A stretch of DNA of 64,000 nucleotides from Strongylocentrotus droebachiensis (GCA_035222895.1 JAVYIG010000095.1:186001-250000), one strand, 5' to 3'. Counted from the stretch's first letter, positions 36,522-47,955 are shown. The notes: a model not told the origin generated them from the letters alone. Numbers and translations: made by a program.

Positions 36522-37064
36522 AAGGGATAGTTGAGTTCTGTTGCAGAGGGCTCCACACAAAATATTTGTTGTGAGATAATGACAAACTAAGTGTCAAATT
36601 TGAAAGAACATACAATTTAAATGACAAAATCATCTTTGTTTGATCAAAATCGGTTCAGAGACGGCTGAAAAATCCATAAATGTAACGATTCTAATAGTAC
36701 CACCACGATGATTTGAAAAAGCCGATGAAAAAAGAAATAGCGCCTTTTACGTTGTATTTCAGCAATGCCGATGTTGGCTTTTTTTGTTGGCTTTTTCGTT
36801 TTGGTTATATTACGCACAACCAGCCGGCCCATGTATTGTTATTATTAATTAATTAATTAATTAACGGTCACCATATTTTTTTGATAGTGGAGCGGAATTG
36901 GTATGATCGTATTAGCTAAATTTCACACATTTTAGGGTCTAAAATTACCTTCTTAGCAATTTTAGGTCCTAAAGGGCACTAGAAATGTCATAGATAAGAA
37001 TAAGAGCAATAACCATTCACTTTGAAGGCAATTGCGGTCTGAAAACATAACTCAACTATCCCTT
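36522..37064. mobile_element. Non-autonomous TIR element with TA target site
   Basis: Ends AAGGGATAGTTGAGTT and its inverse AACTCAACTATCCCTT (right end 37049-37064). A TA dinucleotide lies just outside each end (36520-36521 and 37065-37066), consistent with TA duplication as in Tc1/mariner-like transposition. About 543 bp. It contains no transposase frame and includes a (TTAA)n run at about 36845-36864. The minus frame 36644-36832 has no motif. Confidence 0.75.
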
Positions 37065-37069
37065 TAAGC

Positions 37070-37660
37070 TGTAAATGTATTGGTAATCAATGAACATACT
37101 TATGCCCATATCGACGAGTAAGACAAGTCACGAAAAAAGTAAATTCGGTTGAATTTATAAGTTAGCATTTACGAATTTTCAACGTAAATCACGAGCATGA
37201 TGAATTGGCCAAGTAGCATGACATAATTACAACTGTCCAAAACAAATCCTTCAAAGTTATGGCAAAATCGTTTAAAAGTACATTGAATCTGAAGTACAAT
37301 GTCAAAAGGTTTGATTTTAGCACACAGCTGACGAAATTGGATAATGAAATGGTTAAAGTACCTAAATAACATTTCATTACTGGCTCAAATCAAAATGTAA
37401 ACTTTAAAATAACTATCACACAACATTGCCGTGTGAACACAATATAAATATATTACAATGAGTTATTCCAGACAGTGTTTGGTCAGTGTGGACGGTCCCC
37501 GGGAGGATTCTGTGTTCATAAGAAATTGCGACCTGGAGCTCTTGGTCTAACTTTCTCTTTCATTCTTGCCCCTGGATCAAAAGTCAACAAAATCAAATAT
37601 GTACAGAGCGTGAATATGTCTGTCTCATGAGGAAGCATTGATTGGAGAAAAAAGAGGATT
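37070..37660. other. Intergenic, no gene recognised
   Basis: AT-rich spacer between two TIR elements. Overlapping minus frames at 37169-37377 show no domain. Confidence 0.5.
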
Positions 37661-37664
37661 GAAG

Positions 37665-37772
37665 GAGAAAAAGAAAGAGAGATGTATAGAGATATAGAGA
37701 GAGGGAAGAGATAGAGTTGAATATGGAGAAGAGAAAGAGACAGAGACAGTGCCTGAAAGAGAGAGGTAGGGG

Positions 37773-37803
<31 letters not shown>
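37665..37803. repeat. GA-rich polypurine tract
   Basis: Degenerate GA/GATA purine tract ending in (GA)n at about 37774-37803. The frame 37516-37902 (minus) is largely Ser/Leu from this tract. Confidence 0.85.
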
Positions 37804-37838
37804 GGAATTTAAAGTGCTAAAATGTGCTGTACTGTAAT

Positions 37839-38241
37839 CCCGGCCCCCCCACTCAGTGTTATTTAGGGTACGCATATGCTCGTTCCCTCTTTTTGAAAGC
37901 ACCCCCTATCTGAGGACTGCCAATATTTCCGAACCCCCCTTTCGCGGGAATTTCGCGGGCTTTTCCTGCCTTGGAGACCCCCCTAAATCAGGAAAAATGC
38001 TCAATGTACCCCCCTAAATTCGGAATAATTTCTCAGAAGTCCAAAGAGATGAGAGAAAAAAGAAAAAACACCCCCTTTTTAAAGAAATCTCCGCGTGAAA
38101 AGTCAAATACACCCCTTTTTTTTTACAATTCTCGGGCCGGACTTTGTCGCACGAAAAGTACCCCTTTACCGGACATTTTGGCAACACGCATGCGGTCATT
38201 CCGACCTCTGAGTGGGGGGGGGGGGGGGGGGGGGGGCCGGG
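37839..38241. mobile_element. hAT-like non-autonomous element with 8-bp TSD
   Basis: Terminal inverted repeats cccggccccccc-actcag (37839-37856) and ctgagtg(G-run)ccggg (38208-38241) bound a 403-bp element. The 8-bp sequence actgtaat lies immediately outside both ends (37831-37838 and 38242-38249), a perfect target-site duplication of the length made by hAT-superfamily transposases. The right arm contains an expanded run of 23 G (38214-38236) where the left has seven C. No transposase is encoded. The interior has repeated accccct/cccccta motifs. Confidence 0.85.
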
Positions 38242-39491
38242 ACTGTAATGTAGACATTTATCAAATCATTATTAACAAAACTTTTACTTAGTTACTGTAT
38301 ACATCAATATTCAATGTCTCAATACGTTACAAATGAAATTTACATAAATTAAGAAAAATGGTGAATAATATTGTCCATTTCATCCGATATTTTCCTTATA
38401 ACTTCGAGAATATTTGCTTCGATATTTAACCGTTATGCGTATAGGTGAACACATGATGCTTTTAAATGCTTTCTTTAAACTTTTTATGAGTGAGGTATCA
38501 AGAAATGATTAACAAACATTGATTGTCTTCATTGTGATTATATAGAAACATGGATGCACTACAAGAATCTAAGCTTTAACTGGGTCGTAGTCAATGTTTG
38601 TTTAATTATTTCTTTTCAAAAGGGTATTGGCGCTGAAAAATAGGCCAACGAAAAGTCAACTCGAACCCCAAGCGATTTTGCGTAATGTAGCATTTGTTTG
38701 AATATAAAATAACTTTCTACCTCCGAGGCTGCTATAAATTCCCCCCCTTATTTTAATTAATTTGAAATTGAAAAAACTTAAAATTCAGCAAGAAATATAG
38801 TACCAAATAAAATGGGGGGAAATGAATGTCTCCGTAATGGTGCCGTGTTCATGCTATATTGTGAATCTCTTACAAATTGTTGCTACTTGAATAGTGCGTT
38901 GATTCAATTCCATGTAATTTCAGAATTTTGAAATAGGTGATAGCGAAAGTAAATCACTAAATTTCATTTCAAAAAGTTGAGGTCGTACAAGTAAAAATTT
39001 GAGACATGGTTTTACCTCGTAATTAACTTTTTATCCATCTTGCCAAGTGGAACACTCTTTCAATGAAATAAACACATTAAATATCAAGATGCTATTCCAT
39101 ACTATTCAGGCTTATTTTTTTACACTTCACATTCAAATTTTGCTTGATTTAATAATGAAGTAGCTTGTTAGAGGTCTTAAGATGACGGGCTGTCTTGTCT
39201 TGTCGAGGTGTTATACCGAGCTATCTCTGGACTGCATGGAATGTTTTCTCTCCGGCATACGGGATCGATCGCCTTGCGGGGAATGTTTTCGTCTCTCGGG
39301 AAGCGAGAAGAAAGACAGAGGGGGAAAAACTCTGGAACGTTTCATAAACACATCGGCGAACATCAAGAAGGAATAGCGACGTGCAGAGGTGTAAGGAGAA
39401 TCTGGTAGTCATAGCGGAACGGACCAAGGCTTGTCCCCCGCGTCTCTGGGCGCGAGGGTGTCCTAGGCTGGCGGCCAGGAGGAGAGGCCTA

Positions 39492-39519
39492 AATCCCTAT
39501 GTTTACATTCGTAGGGATT
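39492..39519. promoter_or_regulatory. Small hairpin with a forkhead motif in the loop
   Basis: aatcccta (39492-39499) and tagggatt (39512-39519) are exact inverse arms. The 12-nt loop holds TGTTTAC (39500-39506), a forkhead-factor core. Function is unknown. Confidence 0.35.
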
Positions 39520-39764
39520 GGGGGCTGCCGCCTGTTCTGATATCTGGATAACACTCGTAGGAATTCATTCGTTTATGTCCCATTCTAATTTTCGAACGTG
39601 AGAAAATCTACTGGGATGAATTTGATAATATGTGACTTTATATCGAAGAAGAGTCCTTCGGGAATACAAGTTACACATTTTGGCTGAGGCAAGAAAAAAG
39701 AAGAAAGAACGAAAAGGATGGCGGGAAAGAATACAAGGCATTCAAAAATGTTTTTGAACCTTAC

Positions 39765-39895
39765 AAAACAAACTAACTAATTAAGTAAGTAACTTACTCA
39801 AAAACTTTCTACCTAGTTAACTAACTACGTAACTATGAAATAGATATCTAGCTAGCTAGCTAACTAAATAAACAAATAAATGAATAAATAAATAG
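39765..39895. repeat. Degenerate tetranucleotide repeats
   Basis: Runs of ctaactaa-, tagctagc- and aaataaat-type units over about 130 bp. Confidence 0.7.
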
Positions 39896-40393
39896 ATAAT
39901 TTAGAGAGAAATGAAAATGATCACAAGTAAAAGAGCTGCAGTTTATTTTTCAGAAAAAACACCCAGAAATCCTGAAATAAAGACATGTACAAAGCATGTT
40001 AGAGATATTAAAAATGCAGAAATAATGTGAACTTAGTTCAATTATCCTGACACTTTAATGATAATTGTTTTTGAAGAGTTAAATAAGAAGAAGACGAGGG
40101 GGTCAACCACTCTTGTTTCCCATCTGGCATCACCACCCCCCCCCCCCCCTCCCCAACCCGCGATCCCCATCCACTCCACCCCCTTATTTAAGAACAACGT
40201 CCCGTCTCCCAGGGCCCTCCTATGCGTGATCGGGTAAAAAGCTCTCTTCATTAAGGTGCATGCTTTCAAGCCCACTTATCATTTCCGTTCCCTAATGAAC
40301 CACAGTGGTTTTGAACTCCGAGTGATCCCCCATAGATCTGGCATTCAAGCGACTAAAAGTCCTCATCAAAAGGGACTGACTTTAAAGATAAAG

Positions 40394-41041
40394 TTGAGTT
40401 CTGGTCGTGGGGTTGAATAGTTGAGTTCTGGTCGTGGGGTTGAATAGTTGAGTTCTGGTCATGGGGTTGAATAGTTGAGTTTTGGTCATGGGGTTGAATA
40501 GCTGAGTTCTGGTCATGGGGTTGAATAGTTGAGTTCTGGTCATGGGGTTGAATAGTTGAGTTCTGGTAGTGGGGTTGAATAGTTGAGTTCTGGTCATGGG
40601 GTTGCATAGTTGAGTTCTAGTCATGGGGTTGAATAGTTGAGTTCTGGTCATGGGGTTGAATAGTTGAGTTCTTGTAGTGGGGTTGAATAGTTGAGTTCTG
40701 GTCATGGGGTTGAATAGTTGAGTTCTGGTCATGGGGTTGAATAGTTGAGTTCTTGTAGTGGGGTTGAATAGTTGAGTTCTTGTAGTGGGGTTGAATAGTT
40801 GAGTTCTGGTCATGGGGTTGAATAGTTGAGTTCTGGTCATGGGGTTGAATAGTTGAGTTCTTGTAGTGGGGTTGAATAGTTGAGGTCTGGTCATGGGGTT
40901 GAATAGTTGAGTTCTGGTAGTGGGGTTGAATAGTTGAGTTCTGGTCATGGGGTTGCATAGTTGAGTTCTAGTCATGGGGTTGAATAGTTGAGTTCTGGTA
41001 ATCGGGTTGAATAGTTGAGTTCTGGTCATGGGGTTGAATAG
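40394..41041. repeat. 27-bp minisatellite, exactly 24 copies
   Basis: A unit of the form ttgagttctggtcatgggg followed by ttgaatag is repeated head to tail over 648 bp, exactly 24 x 27 with no visible indel. Units differ at one to three positions (gtcatgggg, gtagtgggg, gtcgtgggg; g/t at ctggt or cttgt; gaatag or gcatag). Because 27 is a multiple of three, all three minus frames stay open (a 215-codon frame repeats NPMTRTQLF), and these are not called as genes. The array ends at an A-run (41043-41055) bounded by atagt/actat. Confidence 0.97.
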
Positions 41042-41059
41042 TAAAAAAAAAAAAACTAT

Positions 41060-42570
41060 CTAGAAGTTATTGGGATTGGTTTATTATGAGAAAGTTAAGA
41101 ACTATCGTGTTTTGTGATGTTTAGGAATCATTACAGTGTTAGCAACTTGACCCCAACCGCTGAAAAACGCATTCAGTGAAAAACATCGTACACACATATG
41201 GGTATGTGGGACTACTCACACATTTGGCATCAACATTTGGTCCAATTTGTACAATATTTTACTTATATTCCCAGCACTCCAAGAGAAATTATTTTCATGT
41301 GACTATGCTAACATTATTATTCTTCCACATAGGAAAGACAAGAATAAGGATGTTCATGAATTATGTTTCATCTGGTTTTTCATCTGAAATCAACCTTCGC
41401 TTTAAGCTCTCTCCCATTAACATGTCTTGTTTCTTGCTTGGTGATTGCTTAATGAAATTATGGTATTTATATTGTTTGTATTGTATCAGGAAGAAGTGAA
41501 CAAGATGCTTTGATTATGAAGGGCATTATTATACGCATTCAAATGTCTAATCTTATTTGTAAACTTGGGATGACTATGGAGCACTACGAATGTAATGACA
41601 TTTCAATTTAGACTGTATTCAATTCGTATACTTATATATAATATCTTGATGCAATTACATGTCATAGTTGACAGGTTAAATTATTAAAGTGGCCTACAAT
41701 ATTGTATTGATAAATGTCGCTGCTTAATTTGTTTACGATGGTTGTTTATTTGAGACGATTTCATCCTCACTTTGCGAACGTACATTGTTTTATTGTAGGC
41801 CTATTCTTTTTTGCTGACAAAATGTCCGCTCCTCGGTGAAAACATGGGATAGGTTCAAATGTGATAATGATATTAATAATGGGGATAAAATTGAGAGCTT
41901 GATTCAATAATTGGGCTTACATTGAAGACTATGATCTTAGGCTATCTAATGATGAATCATTTTTTGTTCACGTTAAAGGGCGGGGTTATCGGTTGTAGTA
42001 GACGTGAAAGTGGTGGTGGTGGACTGGGGGTAAATTTTTGTTCTTGGTTGATTAGATGATGTAGTTATTACTAAAAGTTATTAATCCACATTCTTAAATT
42101 AAACGGTTCAATAACCCCTGGTTTACTCAAATAGAATTGCCTATATTGCAAGCGTCAACGCCAGCTTCATTCGGGCTGATGTATTTTGGATGACGGCGAA
42201 ATGTGCATAACTTCCAAAGTTGTTATGACCACGCATCACAGTTTTTAGAATATGACACATTGTATATCCCCGATGTGTTCACTGAAAAAGGACATGGCCC
42301 TTCTGAAGACAGCAAAGACCTCCACGTCACCATCGCCAGGCCTGGCTGGCCGCCCAAGCCGCCCAAGCTGGCCTAGTCCCACCTTGGTCTATACCAGATG
42401 GCATGCTAGGTGACATGCCTAGTCTGGGTCGAGAAAAACAAACACCAGGAGAAAGCGGAGGCCACCTCGCACAAACACAACCCAGCTAAAGACTGGCCTC
42501 CAGCTAAATTATGACTTTCAACAGTGACCAGATTTTTGTGTTGATCTGCTTCCATATCGCCTTGTTTCGA
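41060..42570. other. Intergenic, no gene recognised
   Basis: AT-rich, with one 107-codon plus frame at 41176-41499 that is hydrophobic but unrecognised. A GC-richer segment with ccgcccaag repeats lies at 42340-42375. Confidence 0.5.
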
Positions 42571-42583
42571 GATAAAGGGGATA

Positions 42584-42775
42584 GAAGAGAGAGAGAGAGA
42601 GAGAGAGAGAATGGAGGACTGGATGAATAGAAAACAAAATAGTGAGAACCGGTAAGAGAGAAAGAGAGGTGAGGTAAACAGGTAGAGAGAGGGGAAGAGA
42701 GAGAGAGTGGAAGAGAGAGAGAGAGAGTGAGAGCATGGACCCAGAGAGGGAGAGAGAGAGAGAGAGAGAGAGACG
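42584..42775. repeat. (GA)n microsatellite block
   Basis: Purine tracts 42586-42610 and about 42656-42775 with GAGA cores and GGGA/GTGA interruptions. Overlapping minus frames at 42406-42797 are Ser/Leu artefacts. Confidence 0.9.
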
Positions 42776-42779
42776 TAGA

Positions 42780-43580
42780 GTGTAGGCCTACACACATAAA
42801 TAAGGGTTCAATAATAGTTAGGTTATGGAAACATCCAATTTAGAATGGAAAGTAATGCAAATTTAAGAGACACAAATGGGGATGATTTTGCTAATAACGA
42901 ATTATATATTTTGAGACGTTTGTAGGCCTGCAAAAAAAATTCAGAAGAAACGTCACATGTTTACTTGAGCGTGTGTAGTATTGTGTTGTTTACTAGGCCT
43001 GCGATTTAATATGAAAGAAAAAATTAATGAATATGTAATGCCTTTCATACTAGGAATATTGAGGTAAATCACAATATGGTAATAAGCGACTACATAATGT
43101 ATTTCCGTTATTAATACAATTAAGCTAATAAACATTAATGCATTTAAGTTAATCAAAACATAACGTAACAAGTGTTGTTTTTGGACATTTATTTGAATAT
43201 GTATACTTTCGTGAGCGATGTTTGTTCAAGAGAGTGAGTACACAGATATTGCGATATTCCAATTTTCTCTTCACTTTTCTGCTTCAAAGTGATTTTAAGC
43301 GGCATTTAGAGGATTTCTCTTTCTCCATGACCACCGGGGATACGCACTCGACCTGCACTATTCTAGATCCCAGGCCGTGGGGGGGGGGGGGGGGGTGATG
43401 CCCAGGCTTCGTCCATTTATTCATCAGCGGTCATCAAGCATTCTCTGTTTATTTCCGCCATGGGCACTCATTACACGCGTCATCAGCAGATGAACTCTGA
43501 CCTTTCAGCAGACACGGAGCACAAAGCGATGTTGATGTTGATGTCGAGATGACATTCGGAGACGTCTATCATGGAAGATG
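42780..43580. other. Intergenic, no gene recognised
   Basis: AT-rich spacer with a G-run of about 17 at 43379-43396 and no supported frame. Confidence 0.5.
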
Positions 43581-43584
43581 GGAG

Positions 43585-43648
43585 GATGACAATGTTGAAG
43601 ATGTTGTTGGTGGTGGTGGTGGTGTTGTTGATGATTATGATGATGATA

Positions 43649-43685
<37 letters not shown>

Positions 43686-44040
43686 GAATGATAACAACGT
43701 TTGTGGTATGGTAATGGCAGTGATAGAAATTCTGGAAGTGGTGATAGCTATTGTGATGGTGATGCTGCTGATGTTTAATTGTCATTATTTTGACGGTAAG
43801 GTGGTGAAAGTGGTGGTGGAAGATGGGGTTGCGATAGTGTAAATGGTGGAGAAAGTGGTGAAATTAGTATTATTATCAGTAAGTAGTAGTAGTTGTAGTA
43901 GTAGTAGTAGTAATAGTAGTAGTAGTAGTAGTAGTAGAAGAAGAAGAAGTACATATAGTAGTGGTGGTGTTTGTAGTGTTGGCAGAGATAGTGATGGTGA
44001 TAGTAGTGGTACCAGCAGCGGTTGTGGTGGTGGTAGTTAA
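43585..44040. repeat. Compound (GAT)n / (GTA)n / (GGT)n block
   Basis: GGT at 43608-43625, (GAT)n at 43631-43688, mixed GGT/GAT to 43860, (GTA)n at 43880-43940, (GAA)n at about 43936-43948, then GGT/GTA. The Asp-, Ser-, Ile- and Tyr-rich frames on both strands (43483-44161) are repeat artefacts. Confidence 0.92.
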
Positions 44041-44504
44041 ATATGGGGTTAGTGGAGGTGTGGTGGAAAGCCATTTCTTGTATCGATACTGGTATAGTAG
44101 TAACGTAGTGGTGATATTAGTTTGCTTTCATACTGAAAACCAAACTAATACACCAATCTAAATTGCTGTATTTTTCAGTAGTTATGCTTAATTTTTTTAT
44201 TGAAATGGTCATACCTTTTGATATTTCCTTTTTTATTGTCAACATGTTTCATGAATATTTTTTTCAGTTGTACGCACACTCCTATTGGAAAAAGACAACA
44301 TTATAGTAGACTTGACAAGTTCAGCAAGTACGTCTACCATAATAGACAGTATAATTATGAAAGGTATTCATCCAATCAACTGCATGACTGGTCCTTTATT
44401 TTCATCTTTGTCTACAATTTTAATCAATAAGGATTTTACCCTGTACGCGTCGAATTCTTGAGTGGGGTGCATTGACCCAACTAAAAAAAACATTCATTTT
44501 CCCG

Positions 44505-44770
44505 GAGTTTCTCTCTCTCTCCCTCTCTCTCTCTCTCCTCCTTATTGTCTCCCATGCTCTCAGTTGTCTGTTTTTAATCGTTCACACCACTTATGTTTAC
44601 ATAATCTCTCTCTCTCTCTCTATCTGGCTCCATGATTCTATCTACTCCTCTATACCATCCTTTCTATCTTCCCATCTCTTCGTATTTGTATCCTCACCCC
44701 TCTTTCTCTTCTTGTCTATCTCTCTTTCTCTCTCTCCCTCCCTCTCTCCTGCATCATCTCCTCCTCCCCC
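44505..44770. repeat. CT-rich polypyrimidine block
   Basis: (CT)n at 44511-44537 and 44605-44622, then TC/CCT-rich sequence to 44770. The frames here are low complexity. Confidence 0.88.
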
Positions 44771-44774
44771 TCCA

Positions 44775-45845
44775 GGTCCTCCTCTTGCCCCCTTCATCCA
44801 CGCTGAGTGGTGAGGCGTGAATTGCGCGATCCATTGCCGGGTATTGACGTATGATTCATTTCGGCCTCTCTCCCTCATCTCCCAAACATAAACAAAAGAA
44901 AGAGCGAGGAGAAGGGGGTACCTTTCGGTGGTGATGATGGGGGTTGATGGCGATGATGGGGGTGATGGTGATGATGATGATGGGGGTTTGTGGTAGAGGG
45001 ATGGTGATGGAAAGACAGCAACCGCCCGACACTCTAAAACGTATTTGGGACACCTGAGAAAATCAATAAATATGCGGCGAGTGAAGCATTGATCATGCAG
45101 GGTGTGAAAGCCTTTTCTCCTACCATTTTTTTTTGGAGGGGGGGGGGGGGTTCAGTTGCAAGATATGACGAACGGCAAAAATACAATTTAACATATTCCC
45201 ACTTCCAAGATAATTTCATGTCTTTTATATACTTTTGTGAGTGATGCAACTTTTGCTGATCGGCTCGCGGGAACAAGACTAGTATTCTATGCGAAGTGCG
45301 TATTACAAACAGACCCTGTTGTGTCAAATAGAGTATGTTGAGATCTATCTCTCATATAATGCAATACTATTGTTTATATGTTTTGTTCATTTACCAAATA
45401 TAAAAAAAGGCATGATTACATGAGGTAAAAAGATCCAAAGGAAAATAAACCATACACCAATACACCATCTCAAAGGGTGCGTCCCAACCTTTACGCGAAA
45501 ATGTCACCCGGCTTCTTTTTTTTCTTTTCTTTTGACAGAATGTTTATTCAAGGTACTATAAATATCACCATTATGAAAATTTACACAGTCACGTTTTAAT
45601 CAATACTTTTTGTGTTTGAAAGTGCTTCACTAATAATGGTGTTCATCGGATTCCATAACCAACCTATATACAGTCATGTGCACCATCTCCACTCCCTGTG
45701 GTCTTTTTCTGTTTTATGCACCATAAATATCCTGAAAATTCTTTCAAGATATTATTCTAAACAAAATGCAGTGATTCATCCATACATTCTTTCACCAAGA
45801 TCTGCCTTACGATGAAGGATGACACCACTGTGAGCTATACCTCCA
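44775..45845. other. Intergenic, with GAT/GGT tract and G-run
   Basis: A GATGG-rich tract lies at 44925-45010 and a G-run of about 13 at 45137-45150. The rest is AT-rich, with frames (45034-45327 minus, 45612-45815 plus) that show no motif. The frame at 44856-45053 (minus) is His/Ile repeat. Confidence 0.5.
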
Positions 45846-45934
45846 TTCTACGCAGCTTCAGCAACCCAGCTCTGACGACACACTCCTACGACCTTTAACC
45901 TATACCCTCTCAAGTCTGCCGGTTGTTTATTTAC

Positions 45935-46033
45935 GTCTCGGGACCGGGGTCGCATTCCGGGTCGGCTTCTGTAAATATCCGAATAGTTGAAGTCGGTGTC
46001 GGGTATCAGCGAGAGCCCGGATGATGTCGACAT
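45935..46033 (-). CDS. Candidate first coding exon, unrecognised product
   Basis: From an ATG at 46033 the minus strand encodes 33 codons, MSTSSGLSLIPDTDFNYSDI then YRSRPGMRPRSRD, running directly into a donor-like GTAAAT (GT at 45933-45934). Third positions are clearly G/C-rich in an AT-rich region, which is the main reason to list it. Without splicing the frame continues to 45848. A competing frame (…QQQFNVDIIRALADTRHRL) is also open. No partner exon is identified on the minus strand and no family is recognised. It may instead be a conserved non-coding block. Confidence 0.28.
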
Positions 46034-46212
46034 TGAACTGCTGTTGGGTCACGTCGGCGGGTAAACATTGAGTTTTTGTTTACATATATCCAGGTTTTAA
46101 GTACATCGGATAAGAAAGTAAATGTTCGGCAATTTGGAGTGAAACTTCTGTGACCTATTGCACTGATGCGTTGCAATGATACGTAAGAGGGCTCTTCTAT
46201 TAAAAGTCGAGA

Positions 46213-46722
46213 TTAAAGGTAATACAAAGTTTTGGGAAATTTTGAAAATTGGGTGGTGGTGATTCTTTTCAATTTTGATATATTTGGATGCTCCTGTGGA
46301 TGTAATATAAGCACTAGAAAAGTTAGCACCTAAAACGCTTCTGCTTTCGAGAAAAATTGAATATAAAAATTTACCGGTGCTCCCGGTAAATTTTGATAAA
46401 TTTCAAAATAGCGCCTACGGCCGTACAATGGTAGCTGCGACCATGAACATTTCAGAATATGTAGTTGTGATATATAATTTCCAAACGGGAATAGCTAATC
46501 GGTCCATTTTAGTCAAGAAACATTGTTTTATAGCTTAATTAATATCTTGACCTTGAGAGGGAGCTATACAACATAAAGAGTTTATTATTTATAATTTCAT
46601 AACTTTAGAATCGATTTCAACCGCGACAACGATCACTGAATATTGTAGGGTCGCATATGCTTCCAATATGTTCATTTGAACCAAATTCGTGACCCCATAC
46701 CAAAACTTTGTAATACCTTTAA
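46213..46722 (+). mobile_element. 510-bp TTAA-bounded TIR element, copy A
   Basis: Begins ttaaaggtaatacaaag and ends ctttgtaatacctttaa, giving terminal inverted repeats of about 17-21 bp. Both ends carry TTAA, the target duplicated by piggyBac-type transposases. There is no transposase ORF. A strong internal hairpin (stem aaaatttaccgg 46366-46377 / ccggtaaatttt 46383-46394, loop tgctc) lies near the left third. A second copy of identical length lies inverted at 57280-57789. The minus frame 46589-46942 reads across its end and is not a gene. Confidence 0.85.
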
Positions 46723-46724
46723 GC

Positions 46725-47635
46725 GCAACTCCAAAATGAATGTGCAATTCTGATTGGTTAATAGTCACGTTGCCTGGTATATTCATGAATTCATCCAATT
46801 TGTTTTGTTGTTGATCCCGTACTAGAAAACATGCGCTGTGCTTGCGTGTGTGTGGGTTTGAATCGTGCGTGTGTGCGTATGTGTGTGAGTGTTTTACCCG
46901 TCTATTTTCATTCCAACATCGCCTAAAATGCATCTGTGTCAAACATAAATGTTACGTTCAGAAGATTGTTAATGGTTCTAAGTTTTTGTTAATATCATTT
47001 TTATGTTATGAATGTGTTAGCAAAGAAACCAATACTAAGCTGGAAGAATTGTTGAATATACTTTCATTTTTAGCCTATGTTATGTTTCACTCAATCATGG
47101 AGTTATTAGTGTAAATAATTATGTATTGAAATTATGGAAGTAAAAACCTCGCTTGAGGATAAGAGAAAAAAATCTGTATCAAACAAATCAGCTTTTCCTC
47201 CAGCGTGATCTTTTTTATATTTTATATTACTATACAACTATACCTGTTCGTTGATAACAAGTAACGAAAACATATTTGTAGAATACAGAATAAGTTGGTG
47301 TTCTGATAATTATTATGTCATAAAAGGATTGACTTACAAAATACAATTTTTACAATCGTCAGCACTGGATAAAAAAATGACAAAATCCAGTTAATGGCAT
47401 GAATATATTCTTTTATACTTAGAGTGTAATTCCCGTGGAATTACCGAAAGCTACAACAATAATTTCGAGAAATATAATATAGATAAGGGAACAGTGTGAA
47501 TCTCTTCATCTCATGGAAATAACAAAGTTCGCAAGGCCTTTATTTCAATTCCATCGCCTAAAGCTATGATTACAAAAATGCAAAACAGAAGTAGTTTGAT
47601 CACGAGCAGGGATAGAATATTTTTCTCATGACATT
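46725..47635. other. Intergenic, no gene recognised
   Basis: A short GTGTGC-rich stretch lies at 46840-46890. The rest is AT-rich with no supported frame. Confidence 0.5.
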
Positions 47636-47636
47636 T

Positions 47637-47955
47637 ACTACATCTACTACGTACTGCTATTACTACTGCTACTACTACTATTAATACTACTACTGTAGCA
47701 GTACTACTAGTACTACTTCTACTATCTATACTACTACTTCTACTACTAAATAATAATAATAAAATAGTGTTGATAATCATATTAGTAATGATAATATTAA
47801 TAATGATGATAATTATAATTATAATAATAAATAATTATAATGATAATAATCATTATGAAAACAGTAATAATAACGATAATGTTAGTTATGGTAATAATGA
47901 TATCAATAAAACTAATAACAACAACATTAAAAACAACATCAACAATAATATCTAG
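47637..47955. repeat. (TAC)n then degenerate (TAA)n/(GAT)n tract
   Basis: ACT/TAC triplets at 47638-47750, grading into TAA/GATAAT triplets to 47955. Frames at 47511-47955 are Ser/Val or Asn/Ile repeats. The tract ends directly at the 47951-48175 dispersed-repeat-like segment, as microsatellites often abut retroelement ends. Confidence 0.88.

Larger units (their letters stand above)
38250..40385. other. Intergenic, with GC-richer island and tetranucleotide repeats
   Basis: AT-rich to 39170. A GC-richer non-repetitive island lies at 39180-39560. 39765-39895 is made of short TAAC/CTAG/AAAT-type tetranucleotide repeats. A C-run with flanking CCCC lies at 40134-40152. Frames at 39182-39427 on both strands have no recognisable domain. 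Confidence 0.5.

Noticed and set aside
40382-41029. 215-codon minus-strand frame of repeated NPMTRTQLF
   Set aside because: It is produced by the 27-bp minisatellite; all three minus frames are open because the unit is a multiple of three. There is no start context, domain or flanking exon.
41176-41499. 107-codon hydrophobic plus frame
   Set aside because: No recognisable domain, AT-rich codon use like the background, no splice or promoter context.
43483-44161. Asp-, Ser-, Ile- and Tyr-rich frames
   Set aside because: Trinucleotide repeat by-products on both strands.
46589-46942. 117-codon minus frame
   Set aside because: Half of it lies in the TTAA-bounded non-coding element, and the matching segment of copy B also lacks a conserved protein.
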